A stretch of 64,000 bases of DNA from Cupriavidus pauculus (GCF_003854935.1 NZ_CP033969.1:3286001-3350000), one strand, 5' to 3'; shown: positions 53,219-61,500, counted from the first letter of the stretch. Program-made: numbers and translations. Notes: generated by a model not told the origin, from the letters alone.

Positions 53219-53488
53219 TTAGCCTTGGTTGTCGCCGTCGCTCGCGCCCTCGGCATCCGCCTTGTCGAGCAGCGCCTGCAGGTCTGCCTTCTTGGCGCCT
53301 TCGGGGATCTCGATGCCCTTGGCAGTCAGCGCGGCCCTCAGTTCGTCCACGCTGGCCTTCGGCTGCGTGGCGGCCTTCTTGGCGCCTTCGTCGTATCGCT
53401 TGTGGACGTTGGGGTCGAAGTCTTCCTCGTTGATGAGGACGAAATCGCCTTGATCTTCGCCCCACGGCATCACTTTGATGGTCTTCAC
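53219..53488 (-). CDS. Small protein with SAP/HeH-like C-terminus
   Basis: 89 residues from the GTG at 53488, with GGAG eight bases upstream. The acidic first half (FVLINEEDFDPNVHKRYDE) is followed by SVDELRAALTAKGIEIP and KKADLQALLDKA, a helix-extension-helix motif of the SAP/HeH type often seen next to phage coat genes. Possibly DNA-binding or head decoration. Confidence 0.65.
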   Translation of the reverse strand: MKTIKVMPWGEDQGDFVLINEEDFDPNVHKRYDEGAKKAATQPKASVDELRAALTAKGIEIPEGAKKADLQALLDKADAEGASDGDNQG

Positions 53489-53515
53489 GGTTGTGTCTCC
53501 AGTGCAGTTGCAGCA

Positions 53516-53537
53516 CTCCGGGGCCCGAGCCCCGGAG
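53516..53537. other. Perfect GC-rich hairpin after the coat gene
   Basis: CTCCGGGG, loop CCCGAG, CCCCGGAG. There is no T run, so it is more likely an mRNA-stabilising or attenuating stem than a terminator. Confidence 0.5.
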
Positions 53538-53553
53538 CGTGACGAGCCGGTGA

Positions 53554-54873
53554 TTAGCCCAGCAGCAGGCCGATGTGCTCGCGCTTGACCGCGGCGCACC
53601 CCCATGCCAGCGAGATTTCGTACTGCATCTGGCGGTATTGGGCGTACATCGCGATCTCGAACGACAGGCCGGTCAGCGGGTCGGTGATGATCATGCGGTC
53701 CACCGCCGAGTCGCCTTGTGCCGGCAGCGCGGGCGCGCGGGTCGCCAGAACGATGGCCGAACGGGCGAAGAACATGTTCCGGAATCCAGCAGCGGCCACC
53801 GTGATGTTCGTCGCGGCCGCCGGAATCGCCTGCAGCAGGCCGGGGGCTTGGAGAGTGATGGCCCCGCCGTTCGAGACGTCGGTGTCGCCGGCCGCCACGA
53901 CGTACTTGTTGGTGTCACCCGCGAAGGTGATCACGTCACCGGCGACGATGGTGCCCGTACCGGCCGACGCCAGGGTGATGACGGTCGCGCCGACAGCGTA
54001 GCCAGCGGCGTTGGTGGTTGCGGCCGCGCCGGTACCGACTGCCGGTCGCTTGACCTGCGCCGACTGGCGCAGCGCCAGACCCTGCAGGCGATCGGTAATC
54101 CCGTCACGCAGCATGTCGGAGCGGCCTGCTTCGTTGACCTTGAACAGCACCGACTGCTTGCCGCGCAGGTTGAACATCGCCGCCGTGCCCAGCACCAGTT
54201 GGAAGTCCAGCCCCTGCGCGCCGTTCTCTTCCAGGATGCGCAGAGCGCCGGCCGAGTCGGTCAGATCGTTCGCGGTCCCGAACGGTGCGGTGCCCGGCGT
54301 ACCGTAGGCGCGCGACGCGAACACGTTCAGTGCGGCGATATCCGATTCGACTTCGTTGACCAGCGTGCGCATGCCCTGCTGGATCTGGTTCGAAAGGATG
54401 ATGTTGTAGCTGGCGCCGTTGTTGTCCAGGCCGAGCTTTTCCTCGCCGTTCCAGCGGATCGGCACGCGGCGCGCCTTGGTGATTTGCATCGGAACGTTGC
54501 CGACGGTCGCATCACCGTCGTTGGGCGGGGTCACGGCGGGCGTGATGTCGGTTGCCTGGGAGGCGCCCACCACGGGCGACATGACAGTCTGTCCGACGGC
54601 CGCTCGCTCGAAAGTCATGTCACCGGTAACGGCCGGGATGAATCCGACCAGTTCACGGGAGACGACGTCCAACGCGTTGTACAGCGTCGGGATCAGGCCC
54701 GTCAGCGTATTGGAGGCCGCCACGCCGAACTGCGGGGGTCGCGTTACCGCGTCCTGCATCACCTCGAACAGGCGCGCGGTGACCTTGGCCACGACCGCCA
54801 TCGGGTACAAAGCGATGACGAACGCCACCGCGGCAAGCGTCATCACACGCAGCTTCGAGAAAGTGCTCTTCAT
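53554..54873 (-). CDS. Major capsid protein (P22 coat family)
   Basis: 439 residues. SNTLTGLIPTLYNALDVVSREL and the later domain order (NIILSNQIQQGMRTLVNEVESDIA) match the P22 coat type (cited in parts). A middle insertion-like region (GYAVGATVITLASAG) follows. Unusually, residues 8-30 are strongly hydrophobic (VMTLAAVAFVIALYPMAVVA), resembling a signal peptide; a later start is not obvious. Lies directly after the scaffold. Confidence 0.85.
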   Translation of the reverse strand: MKSTFSKLRVMTLAAVAFVIALYPMAVVAKVTARLFEVMQDAVTRPPQFGVAASNTLTGLIPTLYNALDVVSRELVGFIPAVTGDMTFERAAVGQTVMSPVVGASQATDITPAVTPPNDGDATVGNVPMQITKARRVPIRWNGEEKLGLDNNGASYNIILSNQIQQGMRTLVNEVESDIAALNVFASRAYGTPGTAPFGTANDLTDSAGALRILEENGAQGLDFQLVLGTAAMFNLRGKQSVLFKVNEAGRSDMLRDGITDRLQGLALRQSAQVKRPAVGTGAAATTNAAGYAVGATVITLASAGTGTIVAGDVITFAGDTNKYVVAAGDTDVSNGGAITLQAPGLLQAIPAAATNITVAAAGFRNMFFARSAIVLATRAPALPAQGDSAVDRMIITDPLTGLSFEIAMYAQYRQMQYEISLAWGCAAVKREHIGLLLG

Positions 54874-54887
54874 TTGGATAGACCCTT

Positions 54888-54916
54888 GAAAAAGAAGATG
54901 GCCGCTCTAGGCGGCC
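54888..54916 (-). terminator. Intercistronic hairpin before the coat gene
   Basis: GGCCGC, loop TCTAG, GCGGCC; the minus strand continues ATCTTCTTTTTC. It lies between scaffold and coat genes and may set their ratio. Confidence 0.55.
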
Positions 54917-54939
54917 TGGGATTGCTTGAGGGCGGACGT

Positions 54940-55722
54940 TTAGTCCGTAATCACCGTGTTCTGATCGCGCGCAGCGGCGGCCTGATCGGCCGGCGTCATT
55001 GCGTTGTACTGAGCACGGGAGATCGTGCGCTTGCCACCGGTGCCACCCTGGCCGCCTTGAGCACCGCTCCCCGAAGCGCCGGAGCCCTTCAGGATGTGAG
55101 CCTTGTGCGGATAACCATCGACCATGATCTCCAGCGCCTCGTCCGGATCGGCGAGTTCGCCGTGGCGGGTGCGCGAGAAGATCTTGGTACCGTCAGGGTT
55201 GGTGCCGACCACCTTGCCGTCTTCGACCTTGAACCGGTTCGCAAAGAGCGCTTGCGCGATCTCGGCGCCGGCCGGCCCTTCGGCGGCAAACTTCTCGGCG
55301 ATGAACTTCGAGCGGTTGAAAACACTTCCGACCAGATGCGAGTTCAGTTGCGACTCGAGGTCCTTGGCCTTCTTGACGACGGGGGCGTACTTCTCTTCGA
55401 CAGACCGGATCGCTTCGGCCTTCACCCGCTCGACTTCGCCGGCGTCCACCAGCTTCTTGTCGTCCAGGTTCTTGACCGTGGCCATCGCCTTGATGGCGGC
55501 AGCCGGATCCGAGATCCCTTCGAACGTCCGCAGGGCGGCTTCGGCAGTCTCCGCGCGCTCACGGTGGCTTTTGGCCTCGCCGTTGAGTCGAGAGATGGTG
55601 CCGACCGTGCTATCGCCATCGAACGGCGCTTCTTTGCCGTCGGCGCCGATGAACACAGGCAGCTTCTTGCCGCTCACTTCCTGGAGAACGATGTTTCCGG
55701 CTTCGTCGTACTTGAATGGCAT
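54940..55722 (-). CDS. Capsid scaffolding protein (DUF6651-like)
   Basis: 260 residues from MPFKYDEAGNIVLQE at 55722 (AAGGAAAGTCACC upstream). Long charged helix in the middle (GEVERVKAEAIRSVEEKYAPVV) and a C-terminal basic/Thr tail, as expected for a scaffold directly before the coat gene. No protease motif seen. Confidence 0.8.
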   Translation of the reverse strand: MPFKYDEAGNIVLQEVSGKKLPVFIGADGKEAPFDGDSTVGTISRLNGEAKSHRERAETAEAALRTFEGISDPAAAIKAMATVKNLDDKKLVDAGEVERVKAEAIRSVEEKYAPVVKKAKDLESQLNSHLVGSVFNRSKFIAEKFAAEGPAGAEIAQALFANRFKVEDGKVVGTNPDGTKIFSRTRHGELADPDEALEIMVDGYPHKAHILKGSGASGSGAQGGQGGTGGKRTISRAQYNAMTPADQAAAARDQNTVITD

Positions 55723-55822
55723 GGTGACTTTCCTTGGGCATCCGCCCTGAGACTTTTGCGGCATCCACCGCGACGCGCCCTACGGCATCCACCGTATCCG
55801 GGCAAGAAAAAGCTGCAGCGGG

Positions 55823-57259
55823 TTAGGCTGCGGCCGGGTTAGCTGGTTTGTTAGGGCTGGTGGCGGGAGCCGGCAGCTTCGGCGCGTTGGCCTTGATTCG
55901 GGTTTTCTCTTCGTCCCACTGCCGCTCTGGGCCGATGACCCCGCGGCGCTGCGTCTCTTCGAACAGCGTCTCATCCGAGAGCGTTCCGTCGACATTCATC
56001 TCACGCAGCAGCTCGAGCGAGGCCTCGGACAGTGACGTCACGCCAAAGTCCTTGAACAACTGGACGTGACCGCCTGTCGATTCTCCGACCCATTCGGCCA
56101 TCAGTTGAAGCGCCGCGTCGAGCGCATCCTCTTGATCCTCGGCCATCCGCTGGAGCGCGCACATGGCGGGCTCGTTGTCAGCCTCGGTCTGCTTGATCGT
56201 CGTGTTGCCCGGCTTGATCACCAGCAACTCGGCGCCGACCTGTCGCATCATGTGCTCCAGATCCTGCAACGACAGCCGTCCTGCTTCGATTGCCTTGCCG
56301 GTGTGCTCGACGTACTTCAGGTCGCCGTCAGCGTCGTCGGTAGTAACCGCGGCTGAGCCGCCGACCACAAGCTTTACATTGCCTGCATCATCGACGTCCA
56401 GCTTCTTGCCGAACAGAATCGGCACGCGCGCGACGTGTAGGATGGTCTGCTGGTCGCTCTTCGACTGCCAGTGCTCGACATTCATGTGTGCAAGCTCGAG
56501 CAGCGGCGGAACGCCGATCATGAAGTCCTTGCGCTTGCCGTAGAACGGCACGAAAGCAATCTTCTGCAGCGTCGTCACGCCTTCGTCGTACTTTGCCCAG
56601 TCTTCTTTGTTGCCGTCGACCTTCTTCTTGCGCCAGATCTCCCAGCGGCCAGGCTCCAGCACCCGGACTTGCTCGATTTCCTTCTCGTGGAACGGCCCGT
56701 CGTCCTCTACGGCCGTCTCAAGCAGGCGCAGTTGCGTCAGCGTACGAACCCCGTTGATGCGCTTGTCTTTCCACCCAAGGATGGCGTCGACGGTGATCGG
56801 CACGAAGTACGGCCGCGCGCCGATCTTCGCTTCCGCAGCTTGCGTCTTCACCTCGGCGGTGTTGACCGTCGGGAAATCGACCAGGATGCCAACAAGGCCG
56901 GCGGCCAGCGCATCCGTGAACGTGGCGGCGGCAAATGCGTGCAGGTTCCGTCCTTCGAGGTCGATGTCCTCGCACCACGCCTTGATCTTGGCCGGCATGT
57001 CGTCGCCAAGCGTGACGGGCTTGGAGAACGGCTTTGCAGCCAGAACCTCGACGGTACGGGCGAATGCTGGGAACAGCGTCGCCGTCTTCAGGCGGTTCTC
57101 GTACGACTTCGCTTCCTCGTTCGGCCATTGCGGCAGATACTCCTTGCCGGCGGCGCGCATGGCAGACGTTCCGCCAAGCAGCGCCTGGATCAGGGCCCAG
57201 TTCGCGGCCATCTTTTCGGCCGCCTTCGAGCGAGTGCGGACGTTTGGCTGCTGATCCAT
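55823..57259 (-). CDS. Portal protein (DUF4055)
   Basis: 478 residues. KEYLPQWPNEEAKSYENRLKTA and FARTVEVLAAKPFSKPVTL match DUF4055 portals (cited in parts). The dodecameric ring is the DNA entry and exit vertex. Between terminase and scaffold, the normal order. Confidence 0.88.
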   Translation of the reverse strand: MDQQPNVRTRSKAAEKMAANWALIQALLGGTSAMRAAGKEYLPQWPNEEAKSYENRLKTATLFPAFARTVEVLAAKPFSKPVTLGDDMPAKIKAWCEDIDLEGRNLHAFAAATFTDALAAGLVGILVDFPTVNTAEVKTQAAEAKIGARPYFVPITVDAILGWKDKRINGVRTLTQLRLLETAVEDDGPFHEKEIEQVRVLEPGRWEIWRKKKVDGNKEDWAKYDEGVTTLQKIAFVPFYGKRKDFMIGVPPLLELAHMNVEHWQSKSDQQTILHVARVPILFGKKLDVDDAGNVKLVVGGSAAVTTDDADGDLKYVEHTGKAIEAGRLSLQDLEHMMRQVGAELLVIKPGNTTIKQTEADNEPAMCALQRMAEDQEDALDAALQLMAEWVGESTGGHVQLFKDFGVTSLSEASLELLREMNVDGTLSDETLFEETQRRGVIGPERQWDEEKTRIKANAPKLPAPATSPNKPANPAAA

Positions 57260-57268
57260 GTGGTTCGC

Positions 57269-58585
57269 TTACATAACGAGGTTGGTGACGCGCGTCTGAC
57301 GCTTCACGATCGGGAACATCTTCACCAGCGGGTATCCGCCGGCGTCGTTGACGTGGTCGTGCCCGGTCGTCTTGTCGGGTTCGCCGTTCTTGTCGTACGG
57401 CTGCTGCTCCAGCGCCTCGGTGTAGACCGGGCAGAGCCTGGTGTTCACCTTCAGCCGGCGCGCGCCCTGGTCGTTCAGGATCAGCGCGTTCACTGAGTTC
57501 AAACGGTCCTTCACGGCCGGGTTCGTCGAATTCACCTCGATCTGGAAGCCGGCGGCCTTCAAGATGGAGAGGTCCGACTCCGACGCGTTTTTGCTGCTCG
57601 TGTTCTGGCCGCTGGCGTCGGGGTAGATCTTGACGTGATGCCCCTTGTCCTTGAACCGCTCTTTGAGCAGTTTGGCCATGGCCGGGGTGTCACGCACCTC
57701 GGTCAGTTCCGTCACCGCGCGCGGCTCACCGTCCCGGATCACGTATCCGACGGCCGCCATCTTAAGCACGTTGAAGTCCATGCCGACGTGCAATGGCTCG
57801 CCCTCTTGCAGAACGTCGTCCGTATGGTTCAGCGCGCGGTCGAAATCTGGGTACACGGACCCAGATGTCAGGTTGACGAACTTGCCACGCAGGTACGCGT
57901 TGATTAGCTGCGGCGGGTAGCTCTCCCGCAGCGACGGGATATAGTCGTCCGGCAGGTTCAGCGCGTTGTCATACGTGCTGGCCTGGATCAGCCCGTACAG
58001 TTCGCGCAGCTTCGGCTTCTCGCTCAACTGCTTCACGAACTGCTGGTAGACGAACTTGAACCCTTCCGGGGTCGTCGTCACGTCCACGCCGTTCTTCAGG
58101 CCGGGGACCTTGTAGCGCATCCGCGCGATGATCTTGCGCCAGGCCATTTCGGCCTTGAGCAGCGGCATCACGTCCAGTTCGTCGATCAGCGCGTGGCCGA
58201 TCTTGAAACCGACAATCTTTGCCGGGTGCTCCATGGAGCGGCAGATCACCGTACCGCGGCACTTGCGCCCTTCGAAGGCGTGCACCTCGTGGTTCGCCTG
58301 GTTGATCACCACCCGCAGCCCCATGGTGAAGGCCACCTCTTCCATCGTCTCGTAGAAGATGTCGCGGATGTGCGGGTAGGTCGGCGCGAAGTAGCCCTGA
58401 TTGATGCCGGGCCAGTTCCAGAAGTGCTCGGCGATGGCCGTGCAGCCTACCCACGTCTTGCCAGAGCCGAACCCCGCCACGTAGGCGCGGAACTTGTGCG
58501 GCATCTGCAGGAACTGCGCTTGCGGGATGTTCAGCGTGGCTTCGATGCCATCGGACAGCGTCTCAATCATCCCCATCAGGGTCAT
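57269..58585 (-). CDS. Terminase large subunit
   Basis: 438 residues. Walker A-like GFGSGKTWVG near 35, Walker B HALIDELDVM, and the nuclease domain with VGMDFNVLKM and HVKIYPDASGQN. It packages DNA by ATP hydrolysis and cuts headful ends. Starts at 58585, 58576 or 58570 are all possible; the gene overlaps the small subunit by 23 bp. Confidence 0.93.
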   Translation of the reverse strand: MTLMGMIETLSDGIEATLNIPQAQFLQMPHKFRAYVAGFGSGKTWVGCTAIAEHFWNWPGINQGYFAPTYPHIRDIFYETMEEVAFTMGLRVVINQANHEVHAFEGRKCRGTVICRSMEHPAKIVGFKIGHALIDELDVMPLLKAEMAWRKIIARMRYKVPGLKNGVDVTTTPEGFKFVYQQFVKQLSEKPKLRELYGLIQASTYDNALNLPDDYIPSLRESYPPQLINAYLRGKFVNLTSGSVYPDFDRALNHTDDVLQEGEPLHVGMDFNVLKMAAVGYVIRDGEPRAVTELTEVRDTPAMAKLLKERFKDKGHHVKIYPDASGQNTSSKNASESDLSILKAAGFQIEVNSTNPAVKDRLNSVNALILNDQGARRLKVNTRLCPVYTEALEQQPYDKNGEPDKTTGHDHVNDAGGYPLVKMFPIVKRQTRVTNLVM

Positions 58586-59036
58586 CCCCCGGCCGGCGCG
58601 CGTCCTGCACCTTGAAAGTGAAGGTCTTCGGCGCTGGCGGTGTGTCGTCCGGCGTATCCCCGCGCAGGCGGTTGACGAACATGCCGCCAGTTTCCTTGGC
58701 AGCCTGCTCGAGCAACTGGCTGACCATGCCCATGTTCCCTTGCTTCTCTGCCTTCGACACCAGTCGATTCAGCACCCGGAGGCGATACGCCTGGGTGGCT
58801 ATTGGAATCTCGGCCGTCGCCTTGACGAAGCTGTCACGGGTCGCGGCGAAGACGTCCCGCCACTTTTGGCTTAGAGCCTTACCCTGCGCCTTGGTCGGGT
58901 CGTATGCCTGCACCTGCATCCGACTAACTTCGAGGCCAAATTCTTCCTTCACGGCGTCCACTACTTGGCTCGGCGTGTCGTAACACGCCAGCGCCTGCAC
59001 AATGAACGCTTTCACGTCATCGTTAAGCGTTGCCAT
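58563..59036 (-). CDS. Terminase small subunit (DUF2280)
   Basis: 157 residues. DDVKAFIVQALACYDTPSQVV and VKEEFGLEVSRMQVQAYDPT are the DUF2280 signature of small terminases (cited in parts). It recognises the packaging site and loads the large subunit. Overlaps the terL start. Confidence 0.88.
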   Translation of the reverse strand: MATLNDDVKAFIVQALACYDTPSQVVDAVKEEFGLEVSRMQVQAYDPTKAQGKALSQKWRDVFAATRDSFVKATAEIPIATQAYRLRVLNRLVSKAEKQGNMGMVSQLLEQAAKETGGMFVNRLRGDTPDDTPPAPKTFTFKVQDARRPGDDPDGDD

Positions 59037-59066
59037 AGAGAGCGATCAGTAAAAGTGGAGTAAAAG

Positions 59067-59720
59067 CTATGCGGCACGTAACAAACATGTGCCGCATGCC
59101 CTAGCGACGTTCAAGCGAGCCACCTCAGGCGCCGCGTTGCTGGCATCGATCAGCCGCGCCAGAGCCCCATCGGAATGGCCAACGCCGTATCTTCGTACCA
59201 CCCCAATAAACTCCTCCACGTCGTGCCCCCGCATGGCCAGCTTGGGCAAACCTTCCTTCGTGAAGCGCGGCGACCCGAAGTCGTCGAGGTCGTGACCGAT
59301 GTGGTAGAGCTCATGCTCTATGAGCGCACAGAATTCAGCGTCCGTGCATGTGGCGCAATATGAGGCGTCGAGCGTGATCAACCACCCAGGCACACGGCCG
59401 AACCACTCCGATAGCTGCTGCTCTTGGCGCCCGCGCTGCCATCGGCCCACCCGGAAGACGAGTTCCTCCGTCTGTCCGATGATCTTGCGCATCTTGCTCT
59501 TGTTGGGCTCCCCAGCCCAGAGATACCCAACGTCCGCATGGGCCAGGTGATCGTGGTCCGGGTTGTACAGCGGCGCACCGTCCCGGAGGATGTTGGCGTG
59601 CACCCAGTCGTTCAGCGCAGGCACCGGCACGTAAAGCGGGCCCCATCGTGTCCCATCCCACTCCCCCATGTTGGCGGGGGGCATCGGCCTGCCAGCCTTT
59701 TGGGTCTTCGTCTTGGCCAT
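59067..59720 (-). CDS. Putative phage metallopeptidase (HExxH)
   Basis: 217 residues. FCALIEHELYHIGHD holds the zinc motif HELYH (His136, His140) with a further His143, matching the putative phage metallopeptidase family. It adjoins the terminase genes. Substrate unknown. Confidence 0.75.
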   Translation of the reverse strand: MAKTKTQKAGRPMPPANMGEWDGTRWGPLYVPVPALNDWVHANILRDGAPLYNPDHDHLAHADVGYLWAGEPNKSKMRKIIGQTEELVFRVGRWQRGRQEQQLSEWFGRVPGWLITLDASYCATCTDAEFCALIEHELYHIGHDLDDFGSPRFTKEGLPKLAMRGHDVEEFIGVVRRYGVGHSDGALARLIDASNAAPEVARLNVARACGTCLLRAA

Positions 59721-59723
59721 GGG

Positions 59724-59909
59724 TTACTTCCCGCAGCCCTCGAGAGCCGCGACATGCCGCGCCAATAGGTTGTAGGCGTCCGCCCGAGCGTATAGGTCAT
59801 CCGCCGCACCCGGCAGAACGTGAGCCAACCCGGTCTTGCGGTTCAGCACAATCCCCGGCGTATCGAGCAGCGCGGCCTGAGCGATGCGGAGTGCTTCGGT
59901 CAGTTCCAT
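59724..59909 (-). CDS. Hypothetical small phage protein
   Basis: 61 residues from MELTEALRIAQAALL at 59909. Helical (RADAYNLLARHVAALEG). The TAC stop region adjoins the metallopeptidase start. Unknown. Confidence 0.5.
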   Translation of the reverse strand: MELTEALRIAQAALLDTPGIVLNRKTGLAHVLPGAADDLYARADAYNLLARHVAALEGCGK

Positions 59910-59913
59910 CGCT

Positions 59914-60000
59914 TCAACCGTCGTTCTTCGGCCACATCGGTACGCCACACATGAGTAACCACAGACCGACGCAGTAGCCGGCGTAGGTCATTCCCCACAT
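59914..60000 (-). CDS. 28-residue hydrophobic peptide
   Basis: MWGMTYAGYCVGLWLLMCG... with GAGGTGTGCCC before its ATG. One short membrane span. The first gene of the late operon as I read it. Translation is plausible but unproven. Confidence 0.4.
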   Translation of the reverse strand: MWGMTYAGYCVGLWLLMCGVPMWPKNDG

Positions 60001-60013
60001 GGGCACACCTCAA

Positions 60014-60040
60014 GGAATAGAAAGGCCCGCCGAAGCGGGC
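60014..60040 (-). terminator. Hairpin between tRNA and the late operon
   Basis: GCCCGC, loop CGAA, GCGGGC at 60024-60039; the minus strand continues CTTTCTATTCC. The core is identical to the hairpin at 38315-38330. Confidence 0.6.
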
Positions 60041-60070
60041 AAGACGTGCAAGCACGCCGGGAGGAGACGC

Positions 60071-60146
60071 TGGTTGCGGAAGGTGGAATCGAACCACCGA
60101 CCTACGGGTTATGAGCCCGTCGCTACTACCGCTGAGCTATTCCGCA
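60071..60146 (-). tRNA. Phage tRNA with CAU anticodon (tRNA-Met or Ile2)
   Basis: 76 nt with encoded CCA. Acceptor TGCGGAA/TTCCGCA, T arm GGTGG-TTCGATT-CCACC, anticodon stem ACGGG/CCCGT with loop CTCATAA. The D stem has three pairs plus a C-T mismatch. GGG/CCC next to the anticodon loop and a weak first pair (U-A) are initiator-like features; the D arm is elongator-like. Charging identity cannot be settled by eye. Confidence 0.9.
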
Positions 60147-60178
60147 AAACCGGTACACAAAAAAGATTACGAAAGTCC

Positions 60179-60207
60179 TTGCTTGGGTAATCGTTTTTGT
60201 TTACTAT
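60179..60207 (+). promoter_or_regulatory. Promoter of the hicAB pair
   Basis: TTGCTT (60179-60184), 17 bp, TACTAT (60202-60207), followed by GGAGGTGCG before the GTG of hicA. Confidence 0.5.
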
Positions 60208-60237
60208 TCATTCATCGCAACAAACAACGGAGGTGCG

Positions 60238-60411
60238 GTGAAGCAAAGTGAGTTTGTCCGTTGGCTAGCCGATCAAGGCGCTACCTTCAAGCAGGGCAAG
60301 AAACACCTGAAGGTTTCCCTGAACGGCAAGCAAACGGTGGTGCCAAGACATGCTGCGGAGTTGAAGACCGGCACAGTCGAGGCGATCAAGAAACAACTCG
60401 GACTTAAGTGA
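60238..60411 (+). CDS. hicA: HicA-type mRNA-interferase toxin
   Basis: 57 residues from GTG. The double-stranded-RNA-binding-like fold is indicated by EFVRWLADQGATFKQGKKHLK, cited in parts (EFVRWLADQGA, GKKHLKVSLNGK), and TVVPRHAAELKTGTVEAIKKQL, whose His is the catalytic residue of HicA proteins. Cleaves mRNA when free of HicB. Directly upstream of its antitoxin. Confidence 0.9.
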   Translation: MKQSEFVRWLADQGATFKQGKKHLKVSLNGKQTVVPRHAAELKTGTVEAIKKQLGLK

Positions 60412-60477
60412 GGGCGGCCCCGAAAGGGGCTTGTCCCACTCGCTTCACCTCACAACCAGAAACTGAGGACTGAGACC

Positions 60478-60894
60478 ATGCAATATCCGGCACTGTTGGA
60501 ACCTGCATCCGAAGGCGGCTTCGTCGTGACCTTCCGCGATATCCCCGAGGCGATCACTCAAGGGGATACCGAGGCGGAAGCCCTCGATATGGCTACCGAC
60601 GCGCTTCTAACTGCGATGGACTTCTACTTTGACGACCAGCGCGCGGTTCCGGCACCCTCGAAGGCTCGCAAAGGCGAGCAGTTGGTGGCGCTTCCTGCCA
60701 GCGTGGCGGCAAAGGTGCTTCTACTGAACGAAATGGTCGCGCAGCAGATCCGCCCTATCGACCTGGCTGAACGACTGGGGACGACGAAGCAGGAAGTGAA
60801 TCGTCTCATCAACCTGGAGCACACCACAAAGATCGATCGGATTGGCGAGGCGCTGGCTGTTCTGGGCAAGCACCTGGACGTTGTCGTCGCGTAA
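60478..60894 (+). CDS. hicB: HicB-type antitoxin
   Basis: 138 residues. The N-terminal HicB fold (EPASEGGFVVTFRDIPEAIT, GDTEAEALDMATDALL) is followed by a linker and a helix-turn-helix (DLAERLGTTKQEVNRLINL). Binds HicA and represses the operon. It is 66 bp after hicA, with its own GAGGACTGAGACC ribosome site. Confidence 0.92.
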   Translation: MQYPALLEPASEGGFVVTFRDIPEAITQGDTEAEALDMATDALLTAMDFYFDDQRAVPAPSKARKGEQLVALPASVAAKVLLLNEMVAQQIRPIDLAERLGTTKQEVNRLINLEHTTKIDRIGEALAVLGKHLDVVVA

Positions 60895-60899
60895 CACCG

Positions 60900-60944
60900 T
60901 GGAGCGGGCTGCCGGGATCGAACCGGCGTCTCGGCCAAGCCCGC
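60900..60944 (-). ncRNA. tRNA minihelix: acceptor and T arm with CCA, no D or anticodon arm
   Basis: 45 nt on the minus strand: GCGGGCT, ten-base linker TGGCCGAGAC, GCCGG-TTCGATC-CCGGC, AGCCCGC, T, CCA. The 7-bp acceptor and 5-bp T stem are perfect. It looks like a tRNA gene that lost everything between D loop and T stem. Starts six bases after hicB. Confidence 0.6.
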
Positions 60945-61077
60945 AAATGTCGGAGGGGCCGGTGCTGATCTCCGGCACAGAGTGGGGCACCATTTTTCAT
61001 AGCAGCCAGCAGACTGGCCTAGGAGGCTCTACCCACGTCGGTTGTTTCCATTCCCCGCGCATCAGCCTGCGCATTCC

Positions 61078-61162
61078 CTCACGGCTGGCGGTTGGATTTG
61101 AACCAACGACCCTTCGCAACTATCGCATTCGGCTCTACCGACTGAGCTACGCCATGCGTGAG
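61078..61162 (-). ncRNA. tRNA-like element A
   Basis: Canonical D arm (TAGCTCAGTCGGTAGAGC) and T arm (GTTGG-TTCAAAT-CCAAC), but a poorly paired anticodon arm and an acceptor of only five good pairs (TGGCG/CGCCA). Beyond a 2x2 internal loop the stem continues as CTCACG (61157-61162) with CGTGAG (61078-61083). No CCA encoded. Probably a decayed or repurposed tRNA. Confidence 0.55.
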
Positions 61163-61191
61163 GCGCCTCGCTTTGCGCGAAGCTTCGTCCT

Positions 61192-61476
61192 TTAGGCCGG
61201 CGTGAAGTCCACGTAGAACTTGTCACCCGGCTTGAACTGGTCGAACAGCGCTGGATTCTGGATCGTGATGTCCAGGTTGGCGCAAGGCGTCCAGCGCGAG
61301 AACGTGTTGTCTTCGTCGCCGGTGCCATCAGCGTTGTACGGCTGGCCGTTGCCAACCGCGCATAGCTTCAGTCGTTCGCTTACCTTAACCATCGGGTCGC
61401 CGGGCTTGTGTTTCGGGCCGTGGCCTTCGCCAGCGGAAACTTCCATCACTCGCATCTTGGCGCGCATCTTCGACAT
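61192..61476 (-). CDS. Hypothetical phage protein
   Basis: 94 residues from MSKMRAKMRVMEVSAGEG; AGGAGAAAGC before the ATG. The pattern MRAKMxV...FSRWTPCANLDITIQNPALF (cited as FSRWTPCANLDI, TIQNPALF) and the end FYVDFTPA belongs to a recurrent phage family of unknown function. It is isolated among RNA elements. Confidence 0.75.
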   Translation of the reverse strand: MSKMRAKMRVMEVSAGEGHGPKHKPGDPMVKVSERLKLCAVGNGQPYNADGTGDEDNTFSRWTPCANLDITIQNPALFDQFKPGDKFYVDFTPA

Positions 61477-61500
61477 GCTTTCTCCTAAGGGTTATGGTTA

